Origin: Asterella californica
Lineage: Eukaryota > Streptophyta > Marchantiopsida > Marchantiales > Aytoniaceae
Direction: 5' to 3'
Assembly: GCA_036924285.1 (NCBI GenBank)
Contig: JAYKYS010000004.1
Coordinates: 27,746,001 to 27,810,000 of the forward strand
Length of the DNA: 64,000 nt
The position numbers and the translations under genes were made by a program. Below, piece after piece: positions 10,601-18,800 of the stretch (within the stretch, counting starts at the first letter, position 1; each line of letters starts with the position of its first letter). The notes beneath the pieces were generated by a model. That model did no database searches, was not told the DNA's origin, and was given only the letters and a program-made list of their open reading frames with translations.

Positions 10601-11057
10601 CACCTCCAATCCTCAGCTCCTTCAGTGTTGTTTCTGTGAACTGGTGCCCAATTCTTCTCGGTCCTCTGAGCGTTGGTTCTCGTGCAGCTTGCTCCATCTT
10701 CTGATTGTAATCGAGTGGTAAAGGCAAAGCCACTGGTTTGACTTTCTTTGCCACTGACTTGTACTTGGTCTCCACATACACCTCTTGTCGATCTATAAAC
10801 TTATCAATTACATCATAAAGCTCCTTGGAGCTCACTCTCACCACTCTATCTACATCATCTATAGAACTTTCTACTATAGATTTCAACTCCCCTATAGTAT
10901 CTACCAAATACTGCTCTTCAAACACTCCAGATATGTATTCATCTTCTGCTAACTCTCCACTATCCCACAAAGACTGCTGTACATACTTCACATGTTGCCT
11001 CTCAAACCTCTTCAGATTCTCAACCTTCCTATAACACACTGATCCACATGACGTCAA
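7653..11057 (-). CDS. pol: Element B1 Pol: RT - RNase H - integrase - acidic tail
   Basis: An intact 1134-aa frame copies the element RNA and integrates the DNA. RT carries F-L-D-D (D356, D357); RNase H has D522 with the usual later Glu and Asp; integrase has an HHCC domain, catalytic D820, D879 and E914, and a GPY module (F-G-P-Y). Instead of a chromodomain the protein ends in a strongly acidic ~25-residue tail. The listed start is TTG, but the frame is open upstream to ~11166 and overlaps the end of gag in the -1 frame. Expression by -1 frameshifting from gag is therefore more likely than independent initiation. Relatives: element B2 here, and the gag of element E. Protease lies in the gag ORF, not here. 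Confidence 0.92.
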   Translation of the reverse strand: MTSCGSVCYRKVENLKRFERQHVKYVQQSLWDSGELAEDEYISGVFEEQYLVDTIGELKSIVESSIDDVDRVVRVSSKELYDVIDKFIDRQEVYVETKYKSVAKKVKPVALPLPLDYNQKMEQAAREPTLRGPRRIGHQFTETTLKELRIGGDGFLTEQEKKSFKEMLYRHGKAFAFESHEVGCVDPSVVAPMVIFTIPHVPWNLRPILVPRAHLPKLIDLLNERIRMGILEPSIAPYSSRWFTVPKKSGALRFIQDMQPVNKVTIRNMGIGPIVDEFAEAFAGRAIYSMRDLYSGYDQFQLSSESRDLTTMRTPLGLLRMCTLPQGATNSVAHMMNGMNKVLRDFIPEKTMPFLDDVPIKGCAEEEKNEVKDQRGCRKFVADHIADCDKILSRLEEVHLTLSGAKSVFGEQEVLIVGHLCGSYGRKPCRNKVDAIRRMKETCGSVTEVRRFLGACVFYHIWIPHFAHVADPLYKLLRKGQRFQWQEEQSESMRKLKDLLATPPTLRKVTYELGRSVILTVDTSPIGIGWAVGQDDEDGNRYVVRFGAKVLSSRQRDYPQVKRELWGVVTAMKSDKEYLIGAPVVVETDCLPLLGMITSCTTPDIAMLRWIAYIKSLNPEFRHIAGKDNPVADMLSRARYYDEKEMIDDQEDVGTEFYSSALARRDRSCFAASLEFFEETMYDGEWLDLGRYLSSLERQEGWSDADFKRIRRIAYGYFLHGGHLWKRPKLQGGIPQRVVCDLESQQKLIKEFHESLWAGHRGVWATFAKIKEKYWWKGMYKDVVQFVSSCIPCQMYSNVRHRDGLHPTYPLAIHYKWVVDLVTMPFGLGQMRYLVLAREDLSNQVEGRALRTKTTASVCRFLLEDVICRYGCVGKITADRGELDAQEAVEFFKRLGIKLALTTAYNPEGNGKSERGHPPIIKALVKACKGKIREWPRLLPFALWADRTTHSTVTGYMPAELILGQKPVMPIEEVVPTWNVLPWEDGRSTEDLLALRIQQLERRPEDVAKAVERLKTARERNKGRFDRTHRLRPKPVKEGDWVLVYDSSLDNQHSAIRKFSKRWFGPYVVLEVYDNATYSLRELDGAVLKIPVAGKRIKLFRRRGEDQNIAELTEDEAEDSMEVEDEFEAEAEES

Positions 11058-11116
11058 TCCTAAGAAGCTAGAGGATAAAGCTTCCTGTTCTACTAGATCA
11101 AGCGAGAATCCTATCT

Positions 11117-13489
11117 CTACTGTACCGTTGAAGTCTCGCTCTTCAATGGTACTCTGCCAAAACCCCTAGACTCTCTAAACTCCTGAGTAATCTTAGGTAG
11201 TGGACGGTCTCTCAAGCTATCACGATTCCTCTCATGTTCTGCAGCAACGGTCAAAAACTGAACAGCTCTTTTGCCGTCTCTACTACGTATCCTAGCATAA
11301 GCTGAACCATCATCCATAACTCGTGTCTCCATTCTAACAGCAGTAATGTAAGGCTGCCCTAGAATGATAGGATAGGTTGACATGTCTTGCACAAAGAAAT
11401 TCTGAACATCACTGATGTCACCCACAGTTACCTTGATGTTGGGACAAGCACCATAGAGTTCTCCCCTCTGGTTGTTGGCAGCACGGATAAGCCATCCATG
11501 ATCGGTGTCTATGGGCCACCTCCCACGCTTGTACAGCTCCTTAGACATCAGATTAATCTCTGAGCCATGATCAATCAACGCCACCACAGGTTCCTCTAGA
11601 TCTCCCAGCTTCACTAAGGTCTCTGTGGTTGCTCTCGCCCAATGGTTGTGAGAATAATGGCTCTTCTGCGATGCTTCCACCTCATCTTCAAACCTCACGT
11701 GCTGATCTGATCTTCCCTCTGATACTTGAGAGCAGTAACCAGCAATCTCATCCTCCTCATCCTCCGACAGTTTGGTCCCTAGAGCGTTAAGCGTAGCTGC
11801 TTCACCCAAAATCTGACGTTTCCTCTTGATGATATCTATGATAACCTCATGGAACTCACGCTTTGCTATCCCAAGAATCTCACCCAAGGTAAACTCAACC
11901 TTCCCATTCAAGATACGATTCTCTAACACCTGCTTCAGGTCTGTAGCAATCTCAATATCAGACTGAAGTTTGTATGCAGGCATCTTACCCTTCTCCTTGC
12001 TTCTCTCCTTCTCCTTTGGTGTTGTAGGTGGTAGATCCTCCATAGTCTCTTCCCGAGTAGGTGTTGTCTCCTGCCTTGCCTCTGGTCTAGCCCTTTCACT
12101 CCTTGTAGCAGGTCGTTTGGCTGTAGAAGCCTCACCTGCATCCTCCCTCCTGCGTTTTTCTTCTAGTACAGCTTCATGCTGACTTCTTGCAACATAAGCA
12201 TGCACTGACATAGTATCCACAGGGTCATTCCATCCTGTAGTTTCTCTAATTGAGTTGCCAACCCTTCGTAGCACATCCTTGTCTAGCTCTGTTCTAGCTA
12301 CGGACCGCACTACATCTGACCACAACCCAGTAGTCCCTTTCTCTCTCTCCATCTCCACTTTCACTCCACAGGTAGCAGCATTCACAAGAGAAACAGCATG
12401 TGATGCTGATATCTCATTCACAAGTCTCTTCATACCACCCTTGCCAAAGTTAGTTCCTAACATCATCCCAGTCTCTCTCAGATGGATCTTACCATCTTTG
12501 AAGAAGATCAGATCCTTCCTCAATGCATCTGAAAACTCCCCGCAATCTCTTCTTACATGGTCTAGGCTATCACACCATATACAACGATGAACAAAGCCTT
12601 CTCTCATCTGAGGTCTCTGCATAGCAGGCTGTACATTCTGCTCCTTCTCTTCTAACCTAGTGAGCTTAAGCTTAAGCTCTTTCATACCCTTAATCAACTC
12701 ATCAAGCGGTGAGTCTTCCTCTCTAGCAATTACCAAAGCAGGCTTAGTAGGCAACTGCTTGACAGGGATTATCAGAGGTGCTGCTTCACTTACCACCACC
12801 TTGTCCCTTCTTCTCTGTCTCTTGGCCAGCAAAGAAACAGCCTCTTCAACCTCCTTCCAGTCAGTCTTCAATCCTCTCTCCTCACTCTTGTCTTCCAGCA
12901 ACAGCTCAAGCTTCTCCTGAATAGTCACGTCCGCTGCTTGTAGGAAAAGCTCGGTCTTCTCAACCTCTAGTGTAAGCTTCTCTGTCCTAGAAAGCTGAGC
13001 ATATTGACGATCAAACTCCCTTAACAACTCATTTACAGACAAACCTTTGTTAGGTTTCACCACCCACTCCAAGAATGTTCTCTTGGTCACCCTCTCTGAA
13101 TCTTCAGTGTAGTACTCCTCCTTCAAAGCGCGCATAAAGCTCTCCCAACTCTGTCCTTGCTGCTGCTTGAGCTCCTTCACACGCCCACGAATCTCAGGGA
13201 CAACAGCAAGTTCAAAGTTCTCCACCATCTCCTTCTCAGGTACCTTGTTCACCTCCATCTCCCTAGCATAGTATCGCACATACTTGGAAATATCTGTCCC
13301 CTTGAACTGATCCATCTGATGCACCACCGATTGCAACGCCTTGGTTGCTAGTACCTCCTTCCTCTCTGTGCTCTGCTGCTGCTGCATAAACATGGAAAAA
13401 GCTTGGAACATCTTCATCGTAGCAGCATCAAACTGAATAGGTTGCTGAGCAGCAGCAACACCTCCACTTGATGATCCTTGGTTGGCCAT
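11117..13489 (-). CDS. gag-pro: Element B1 Gag-protease
   Basis: The 790-aa ORF starts at an ATG just after the primer-binding site. Residues ~1-240 form a helical capsid-like Gag region; a CCHC knuckle starts at C303; a charged, low-complexity linker follows; a retropepsin-like domain contains D640-H-G-S, where most families have D-[ST]-G. The same D-H-G-S occurs in B2, so it is a clade trait and not damage. Gag packages the RNA, and the protease would process Gag and the Gag-Pol fusion. The stop is TAG at 11117-11119, and Pol continues in the -1 frame. Confidence 0.9.
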   Translation of the reverse strand: MANQGSSSGGVAAAQQPIQFDAATMKMFQAFSMFMQQQQSTERKEVLATKALQSVVHQMDQFKGTDISKYVRYYAREMEVNKVPEKEMVENFELAVVPEIRGRVKELKQQQGQSWESFMRALKEEYYTEDSERVTKRTFLEWVVKPNKGLSVNELLREFDRQYAQLSRTEKLTLEVEKTELFLQAADVTIQEKLELLLEDKSEERGLKTDWKEVEEAVSLLAKRQRRRDKVVVSEAAPLIIPVKQLPTKPALVIAREEDSPLDELIKGMKELKLKLTRLEEKEQNVQPAMQRPQMREGFVHRCIWCDSLDHVRRDCGEFSDALRKDLIFFKDGKIHLRETGMMLGTNFGKGGMKRLVNEISASHAVSLVNAATCGVKVEMEREKGTTGLWSDVVRSVARTELDKDVLRRVGNSIRETTGWNDPVDTMSVHAYVARSQHEAVLEEKRRREDAGEASTAKRPATRSERARPEARQETTPTREETMEDLPPTTPKEKERSKEKGKMPAYKLQSDIEIATDLKQVLENRILNGKVEFTLGEILGIAKREFHEVIIDIIKRKRQILGEAATLNALGTKLSEDEEDEIAGYCSQVSEGRSDQHVRFEDEVEASQKSHYSHNHWARATTETLVKLGDLEEPVVALIDHGSEINLMSKELYKRGRWPIDTDHGWLIRAANNQRGELYGACPNIKVTVGDISDVQNFFVQDMSTYPIILGQPYITAVRMETRVMDDGSAYARIRSRDGKRAVQFLTVAAEHERNRDSLRDRPLPKITQEFRESRGFGRVPLKSETSTVQ
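11159..11165 (-). promoter_or_regulatory. Candidate -1 ribosomal frameshift site G_GGU_UUU
   Basis: On the minus strand the heptamer GGGTTTT lies in the correct gag phase (G-GGT-TTT). It is at the very start of the 17-codon stretch where the pol frame is open, right after a TAG in the pol frame and ~40 nt before the gag stop. This matches the X_XXY_YYZ rule for -1 frameshifting. I did not fold the downstream RNA for a stimulatory structure. Confidence 0.6.
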
Positions 13490-13534
13490 GATATCTGATC
13501 CTGTAACACTCTCAAGAAAACTCCCACCCTAGGT

Positions 13535-13554
13535 GTTTCACGTCGAGTTCACCA
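13535..13554 (-). other. Element B1 primer-binding site
   Basis: The minus strand reads TGGTGAACTCGACGTGAAAC, starting with the TGG expected from pairing to a tRNA CCA end. It lies 11 nt inside the LTR edge. The same core occurs in B2 two nt from its LTR. I could not assign the primer tRNA. Confidence 0.6.
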
Positions 13555-13816
13555 AAAAGAGTATATGTCGGAGTGTGATCCGTCTACCTAGGAAAGCGCC
13601 GGTGTCATGTTGTGGTTCGGCTCCTGTGTGAAATTCTTGTGTAACCTATGTTGTGTTTCTTTTCCGTGTTTCGTGAACCGTATCGCGTAACTCGCCGAAC
13701 GGTGTGATGAGTGCCACGTTTGTGATTATCTGTTTAAGTGATCGCACGGTAGAGGAATGTGCCAAGTCATCGATCTGTGCGCGTTCACTTCAGTGGTCCT
13801 TGTCGCCGCGATTGTG

Positions 13817-13824
13817 TATAAAAT
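13817..13824 (+). promoter_or_regulatory. TATA box of B2-family LTR
   Basis: TATAAAAT lies ~215 bp inside the LTR in element orientation. The same sequence is conserved on the minus strand at 47669-47676 and 56074-56081. It is the likely core promoter for the element RNA. Confidence 0.55.
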
Positions 13825-13915
13825 GGGGGGTCGAAGGTTCATACGACATTCTCTCTCAGCGGGTGATTCGTAAGGGTTCTCGGTGGTCTGCATGGAGGAG
13901 TGAAGAACTGCAGGA

Positions 13916-14140
13916 GTGGTGGTTATGGACGGAGGTGTGTTACCGGTTCCAGATCTTCCTTTCCCGAATCCGTTTCACATCAAGCTTCATTGCATCCACC
14001 GCGATCACTTTCGACAGTGGTTAGTTGCGTACTTTGGTGATGAGTTCATGGGGAGGGTGATGGAGTTACAGCTTCCGGTGATCCTTCCAATCGTAACATA
14101 CGGAGAGACTTGGGATATGACGGTGTACATTTTGTTGTGA
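13916..14140 (+). CDS. Small ORF inside the B2-family LTR (74 aa), weakly B3-like
   Basis: The ORF lies downstream of the LTR TATA box in sense orientation and is preserved in all three LTR copies (also 47353-47577 and 55758-55982, minus strand). The protein has an alternating hydrophobic pattern and a C-terminal Gly-Glu-Thr-Trp followed by a beta-like segment, which recalls plant B3 DNA-binding domains. The same frame reopens after a single TGA (ATG 14147 to ~14350) with a further hydrophobic/aromatic segment. Because the copies are almost identical, conservation says little about coding. It could be a captured host fragment or a chance ORF; I do not assign a function. Confidence 0.22.
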   Translation: MVVMDGGVLPVPDLPFPNPFHIKLHCIHRDHFRQWLVAYFGDEFMGRVMELQLPVILPIVTYGETWDMTVYILL

Positions 14141-17100
14141 AGAACGATGGATCTCAACTATCCATCGAACGTTCCTTTCAACCTTTGGGTCGATGTCCGG
14201 TGCCATTGCAGACCGAAGATCAATCATGGGGCTTGGATCGTGAGAAACTTCGGGCAAGAATATTACAATCGAGTGATAGCTTCACCATTTCCTTTTGTCG
14301 TACCTTTTATTGTAGAACGTTTTCAGGTTGTAATCTTGACGTTGTATTAGTCTGCGGCTCACTGGTTTCATTCTAGTTGAGCGCTTCTGTGTAGTTACGG
14401 ACCGCGAAGAATCCATCGACATATCTGAAGGATTTTGTGAAGTCTTAGAGTGTTGTTGATGTCTTGTGTCTCCTTGGAGAGTAAAAATTCGTTCTAAGGG
14501 AAAAGTTAAGAGGAGAAAAGACAAAAAGTAAAGTTCTTTTTGCTCTTATTGGTCCACTTTTGGACCAATGGTGTTCTAGCTGATCCTCGCGACGTTTCTG
14601 TGGTTTCTGGAGGCTTCAGAGGTCCATTCGCGAAACGGAGGGTATGGTTGGAGAGCTCTCGACCGGGGCTACAATCTGGGCTGAAGAATCGATCGATTTG
14701 ATGAAAGTATGAGCGCGTTATGATCAATTGAGTGGAGGGGGGTGAAATTTGTACCTACTGCTACGTTTCTGGTTGTTCTGAGAGACTCGCGAGGAGTTTT
14801 GAGGAGCTGTCTGTTGGGTTGGAGAACTGACGGCGTGCTGGTCATTTTGATATCAATTTGGTCAGTTTCTTGATCGATTTGGATTCTGAACCGACCGATT
14901 GAAGTTGAGAAGTGCAGATGGGATAAGGCGGGGACAGCGAACTGTGATAGCCATGGATAGTTTGCTATTGCTTAAGATCTGAGTCGAATTTCTGAGTGAA
15001 ACTTTCCAGGATTGAAGAATGTCTTATCAGTAAGATACTTGGGAAGTTTCACCTCAAATGGTCGAGTAGTTTGTTCAGAATCTTGGATCAAATGTACCTG
15101 GGTCTGTAAAGCTCTGAAGTTAGCACAGATTACGGTTTGATCCATATCTGAGAATTGGTTTGAGATTTCGACCTGAAAATTGTTCAGGGTAGGAGTGAAG
15201 GGTCCAATCAAGCTTCCTGTGAAGTTTGATCATCATTGGTCGAGTAGTTTGGAAGGACTGAGATCTCAAAGTTCAAAAATACTTCTGTTATGAGCAGTTT
15301 CGGGTTTTTTCGGTATCATCTATTGTCAATTTGATCATTTTCGAGCAATTTGGAGAGGAGTTTGTTGCTGAAACTGCCATACCTGCATACAACTCGACAT
15401 TGGAAGGTGTGGGGCTGATTTCAGCTCTTGGTGATGAAGGAGAACGGAGCCACCATGAGTCTTAAGCCGCTGTTTGGGTTCTCGGAGCTGCCAGGTACTA
15501 CCGCCGTTGGTGCTATATTGAGATCTGAATAGTGTTTTGGATTATGCATGTTTTGCCTTGCTGGAATACTCGGTAGACCAGGGTGTACAGCAAGTTGTAT
15601 CGATACTCTATCAAGTTGATTGAGTGATCTTAGTATCTTCTGATTGTACTATGAAGTTGTGATAGTTGGATTGATGGCCAGTTAGCGTCGCTGGGGAGCT
15701 ATTCAGAAGTCAGGCTTCCCAGTGATATAGATGAATAACTTCAGTTAGATAATACAGATCTGAGTATTTTTAGTTAGAATACAAAAGATCTGTTTGTAAC
15801 ACAAGTTTATGCAACCTATACGTAACCTTGGATCGTAGCAAGCTTTAAACTTGAGACGAGCGGATACAAGGTCACTCAGGCTAGAAGAGTAGATAGTGAA
15901 ACATTTGAGTGGAAACATCCAGATCTAGATCCAACCTTGTCAATCCACATACCTCTACACAGCCATATACCCCGTGTATTCCTAGACAGAAAAACACGTT
16001 ATACGATACCGGGCTTCTAGCTGTGGTTGTTTACTCAAGAGGTTGGCTTTCAGGTCACAACAGGAGCTATAAACACTCACACATGAGCGTAGGATCCTCT
16101 GATATGCTCAAAAAGCGAAATTTGGGTCTCACTGGTAGTAATAGGCTTAAGCGGTGAACTTTGACACTCAAAGGGAGGAAAACTATGAAGGTTTAGACCT
16201 CTAAACTTCCCCTACATGCAAATGAGGTACTACTGAACTCACAGACGAAGTTTCAACCTGAGATCAAATTCTGACACGGAGATATGAACAGAAAAGTTCT
16301 GAATAAGAGAATTATGGCAATTTCTGGTACCTAGACAGCTATTCAGACATAGAACAGAGAATTGGCTCGATGAATTTCAAATCTTCTCACAGTATTTGAA
16401 GTCTACAGGATGCTGAACATCCCTGTGAAGTTGGGACTCCTGATTGTTTGTAGAACTCCAGATCTCCTTATCTAAAGTCGCTGCTCTAGATTAAGAGCTT
16501 TTCAGACCCCCTCTGCTTCAGCGGCCGCCCTGAATTACTCAGTTACTCAAATGATTCGAAACTTTTTGGCCAGTCGTAGCCCTCCTGACAGTGAACGCAA
16601 CCACGAAGTTTTGAAGTGATTTCCTCAATTCTGCTGCAATTGGCACCGAAAACCCCAAAATCAACAAAAGTGACGCAGTTTTGGCACAATCCGAACTTCA
16701 ATTGGCATAACTCCTTGTTTATTGATCCAAATCGAGCAAAAATTTCACTGACAGTGCTTGGCACGACGAGCTCTCTCTTCCTGTGTTCTCAGATTTCGAA
16801 GATACCTCACCAATTGCTCGAACTCTCCTCTAGAGCTCTGTTTCTAAACTTAGAGTTTTACAAAAGACAAAAATGGACCAATGGGAGTTCATAGCTCCAC
16901 TTGACTGTCCTTTTGTGCCTTAAACTACCTGGTAACTTATCTACACTCATAGGCTACCACGTCAAGCCCCCTAGAGTGCCAGCGTAAAACTTAAACTACC
17001 TAAAATGACACATAGCCCTGAAAAATAACTTAAATTAGCTAGAAAGCGTGCATGGGCGACAAGTAAGTACAACCCATGAGCTCAAACCCCTATCAGCATG

Positions 17101-17347
17101 GAAACCCTAAGTTATGTACATTGAACGTCATAGACAAGTAAGAAGTCACTTGCACAAGCGCACAAATGCTTGAACAAGATAACTAACATACTATCAGCCT
17201 ACTAGGACTCAAAATAGTGTTAACACCGTATGCAAAGGTGTCAAACATATACATAAAGGACTAGAAGTAATATGAGCTAACTTCTAGAACTACCAAACCT
17301 AAGCGTCGGAGTAGAAGTCAAGCATGTAGCCGCCAAGTAGCGCGACA

Positions 17348-18800
17348 ACGTCTTCCAGACACGCCAAATGGTGCTCTGGACCCAAACAAACAACTACCAA
17401 TTACAATATCACACAACTATTCACAGAGAAGCTCGGGAAGACGATCTTCCTGCTTCCAGGTTGCTTCTTCCGGTCTTCTCGATACCGTCTTCCCGAAGCG
17501 ATTCTCGTCTTCTGGAGGTTCAACTCGTCTTCTCACACCTCCAGAAGGCTGTCTGGCTTCGCAGAAGTCGACTAGTAACAGTCGTTACACATTCACATTC
17601 CAACGGGTTGGATAAATCATAGGGTGTATGCCCCCTGTAGCCTTCCCAGGCTTCTGCCTACGGAAGTTGTCTTCCTGCATCACTACAACCACATTCACCT
17701 TCACGGAAGCTCAATAGAAGTATCGGAAGCTCACTAGAAGAAGGTAAGAAGATGGGGAAGATGAGGGAAGATGGGAAGAAGAAGAAATCCAAACAAGAGA
17801 AAACAGGATGAAAAGGGCAATTAAGATTCCAACAGGCTTCTAGTCCGGATCCTGACTAACAAGCCATCCCTGCTTGTAATAGTTTGGGGAGGAAGACAAC
17901 AAACGTGAGTACTGTAGCACCGTCTTCTACTCGAGGATGTCGTCTTCTGTTGCGGGAAGAAGGCTTCTTTCTTCTTCACTTCGCTGCTCTGACTGCTCTG
18001 TCTTCTGGGATCCCTTACCCAGAAGACCGTTTGTACGTAGATCCCAAGTGCTCTACTGAACGAGTCAAGCTACACTCCACAACTGTTGACATTCACCGCC
18101 ACTCAAGAAGAACACTTCTCATGCACAATTGGGAGCGAATTCAATACATTCCACCACCCAGAAGACATGAGCGAAGCTGCTGCACTCAAATCCACAATCT
18201 ATTCCCCGAGAAGAAGTCACAATGACATTGGGAAGCTCACTCCCGCTACTTCCTGCGTCTACTCCTCGACACACCAGCCTAGCTAACAGGACTGCACGAG
18301 GATGCCGTTCCCTGTTCCTAGACTGTCCACTACTTCTATCTACATCTTCGAACCACTGCTGGTGCGAGTATGCAGACCACTCCTGTATATTCCAAGACTA
18401 TTCGTATGTTTCCAACAACGGGTGTAGTGTGCTAAGACTGTCTCTGCTCTAATGTGTCTCGCCTGCCTGCCTGTAGAATCGGTGTGTATGTTTAGTTACT
18501 ACAGAATCCTACAGAACTAGCAGAACTGGCAGAGCTCCATTTCCTACTCTACGATCCTACTTAACCATCTGCCTCGAGAGTCAGGGGAGGCGACCACCAG
18601 GGAGATAGAGAGAGGCGCTGACAAGAGGTTGTCACCTCACATGTATGCGGTCCCTCTTCCCAATTAGTCCTCCACTGTGTTACTCCTACGCTACCTATGC
18701 TGCCACATGGAGTCCTAGCTATTTTTACATGAAAAACTGCCACCCTTAAGATAGCATGTCCGATCCTACTAAATCTGGAAGTGTCGATTAAGTTTGCTAA
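17348..18800. other. Non-coding stretch, GAAGAC/GTCTTC-rich
   Basis: No supportable gene. The sequence has the same GTCTTC/GAAGAC enrichment as the D element to its right, so it probably belongs to the D family (3' part of the decayed ORF unit or LTR). It starts exactly at the right target duplication of B1, and element A ends just left of B1. A therefore appears to lie against D sequence. Confidence 0.5.

Larger units (their letters stand above)
13603..16008 (+). mobile_element. Solo LTR of the B2 family (2406 bp)
   Basis: It begins TGTCATGT and ends ACGATA (TG...TA, imperfect inverted ends TGTC/GATA). CCGG duplicates flank it at 13599-13602 and 16009-16012. It is the reverse complement of the B2 LTRs at 45486-47890 and 53891-56295, with near identity. 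No internal region is present, so it is best explained by LTR-LTR recombination after insertion. TATA box at 13817-13824. Confidence 0.93.
13566..17347 (-). repeat. Element B1 5' LTR, split by a solo LTR
   Basis: The LTR consists of 13566-13602 plus 16013-17347, together 1372 bp, matching 6233-7604. The nested 2406-bp insertion is flanked by CCGG. Positions 17348-17351 hold the right ACGT target duplication of B1. No genes are supported in it. Confidence 0.92.

Noticed and set aside
17368..18452. Plus-strand ORFs at 17368-18452
   Set aside because: Short, Ser/Arg/Leu-rich and driven by the GTCTTC word; no domain, and D genes run on the other strand.
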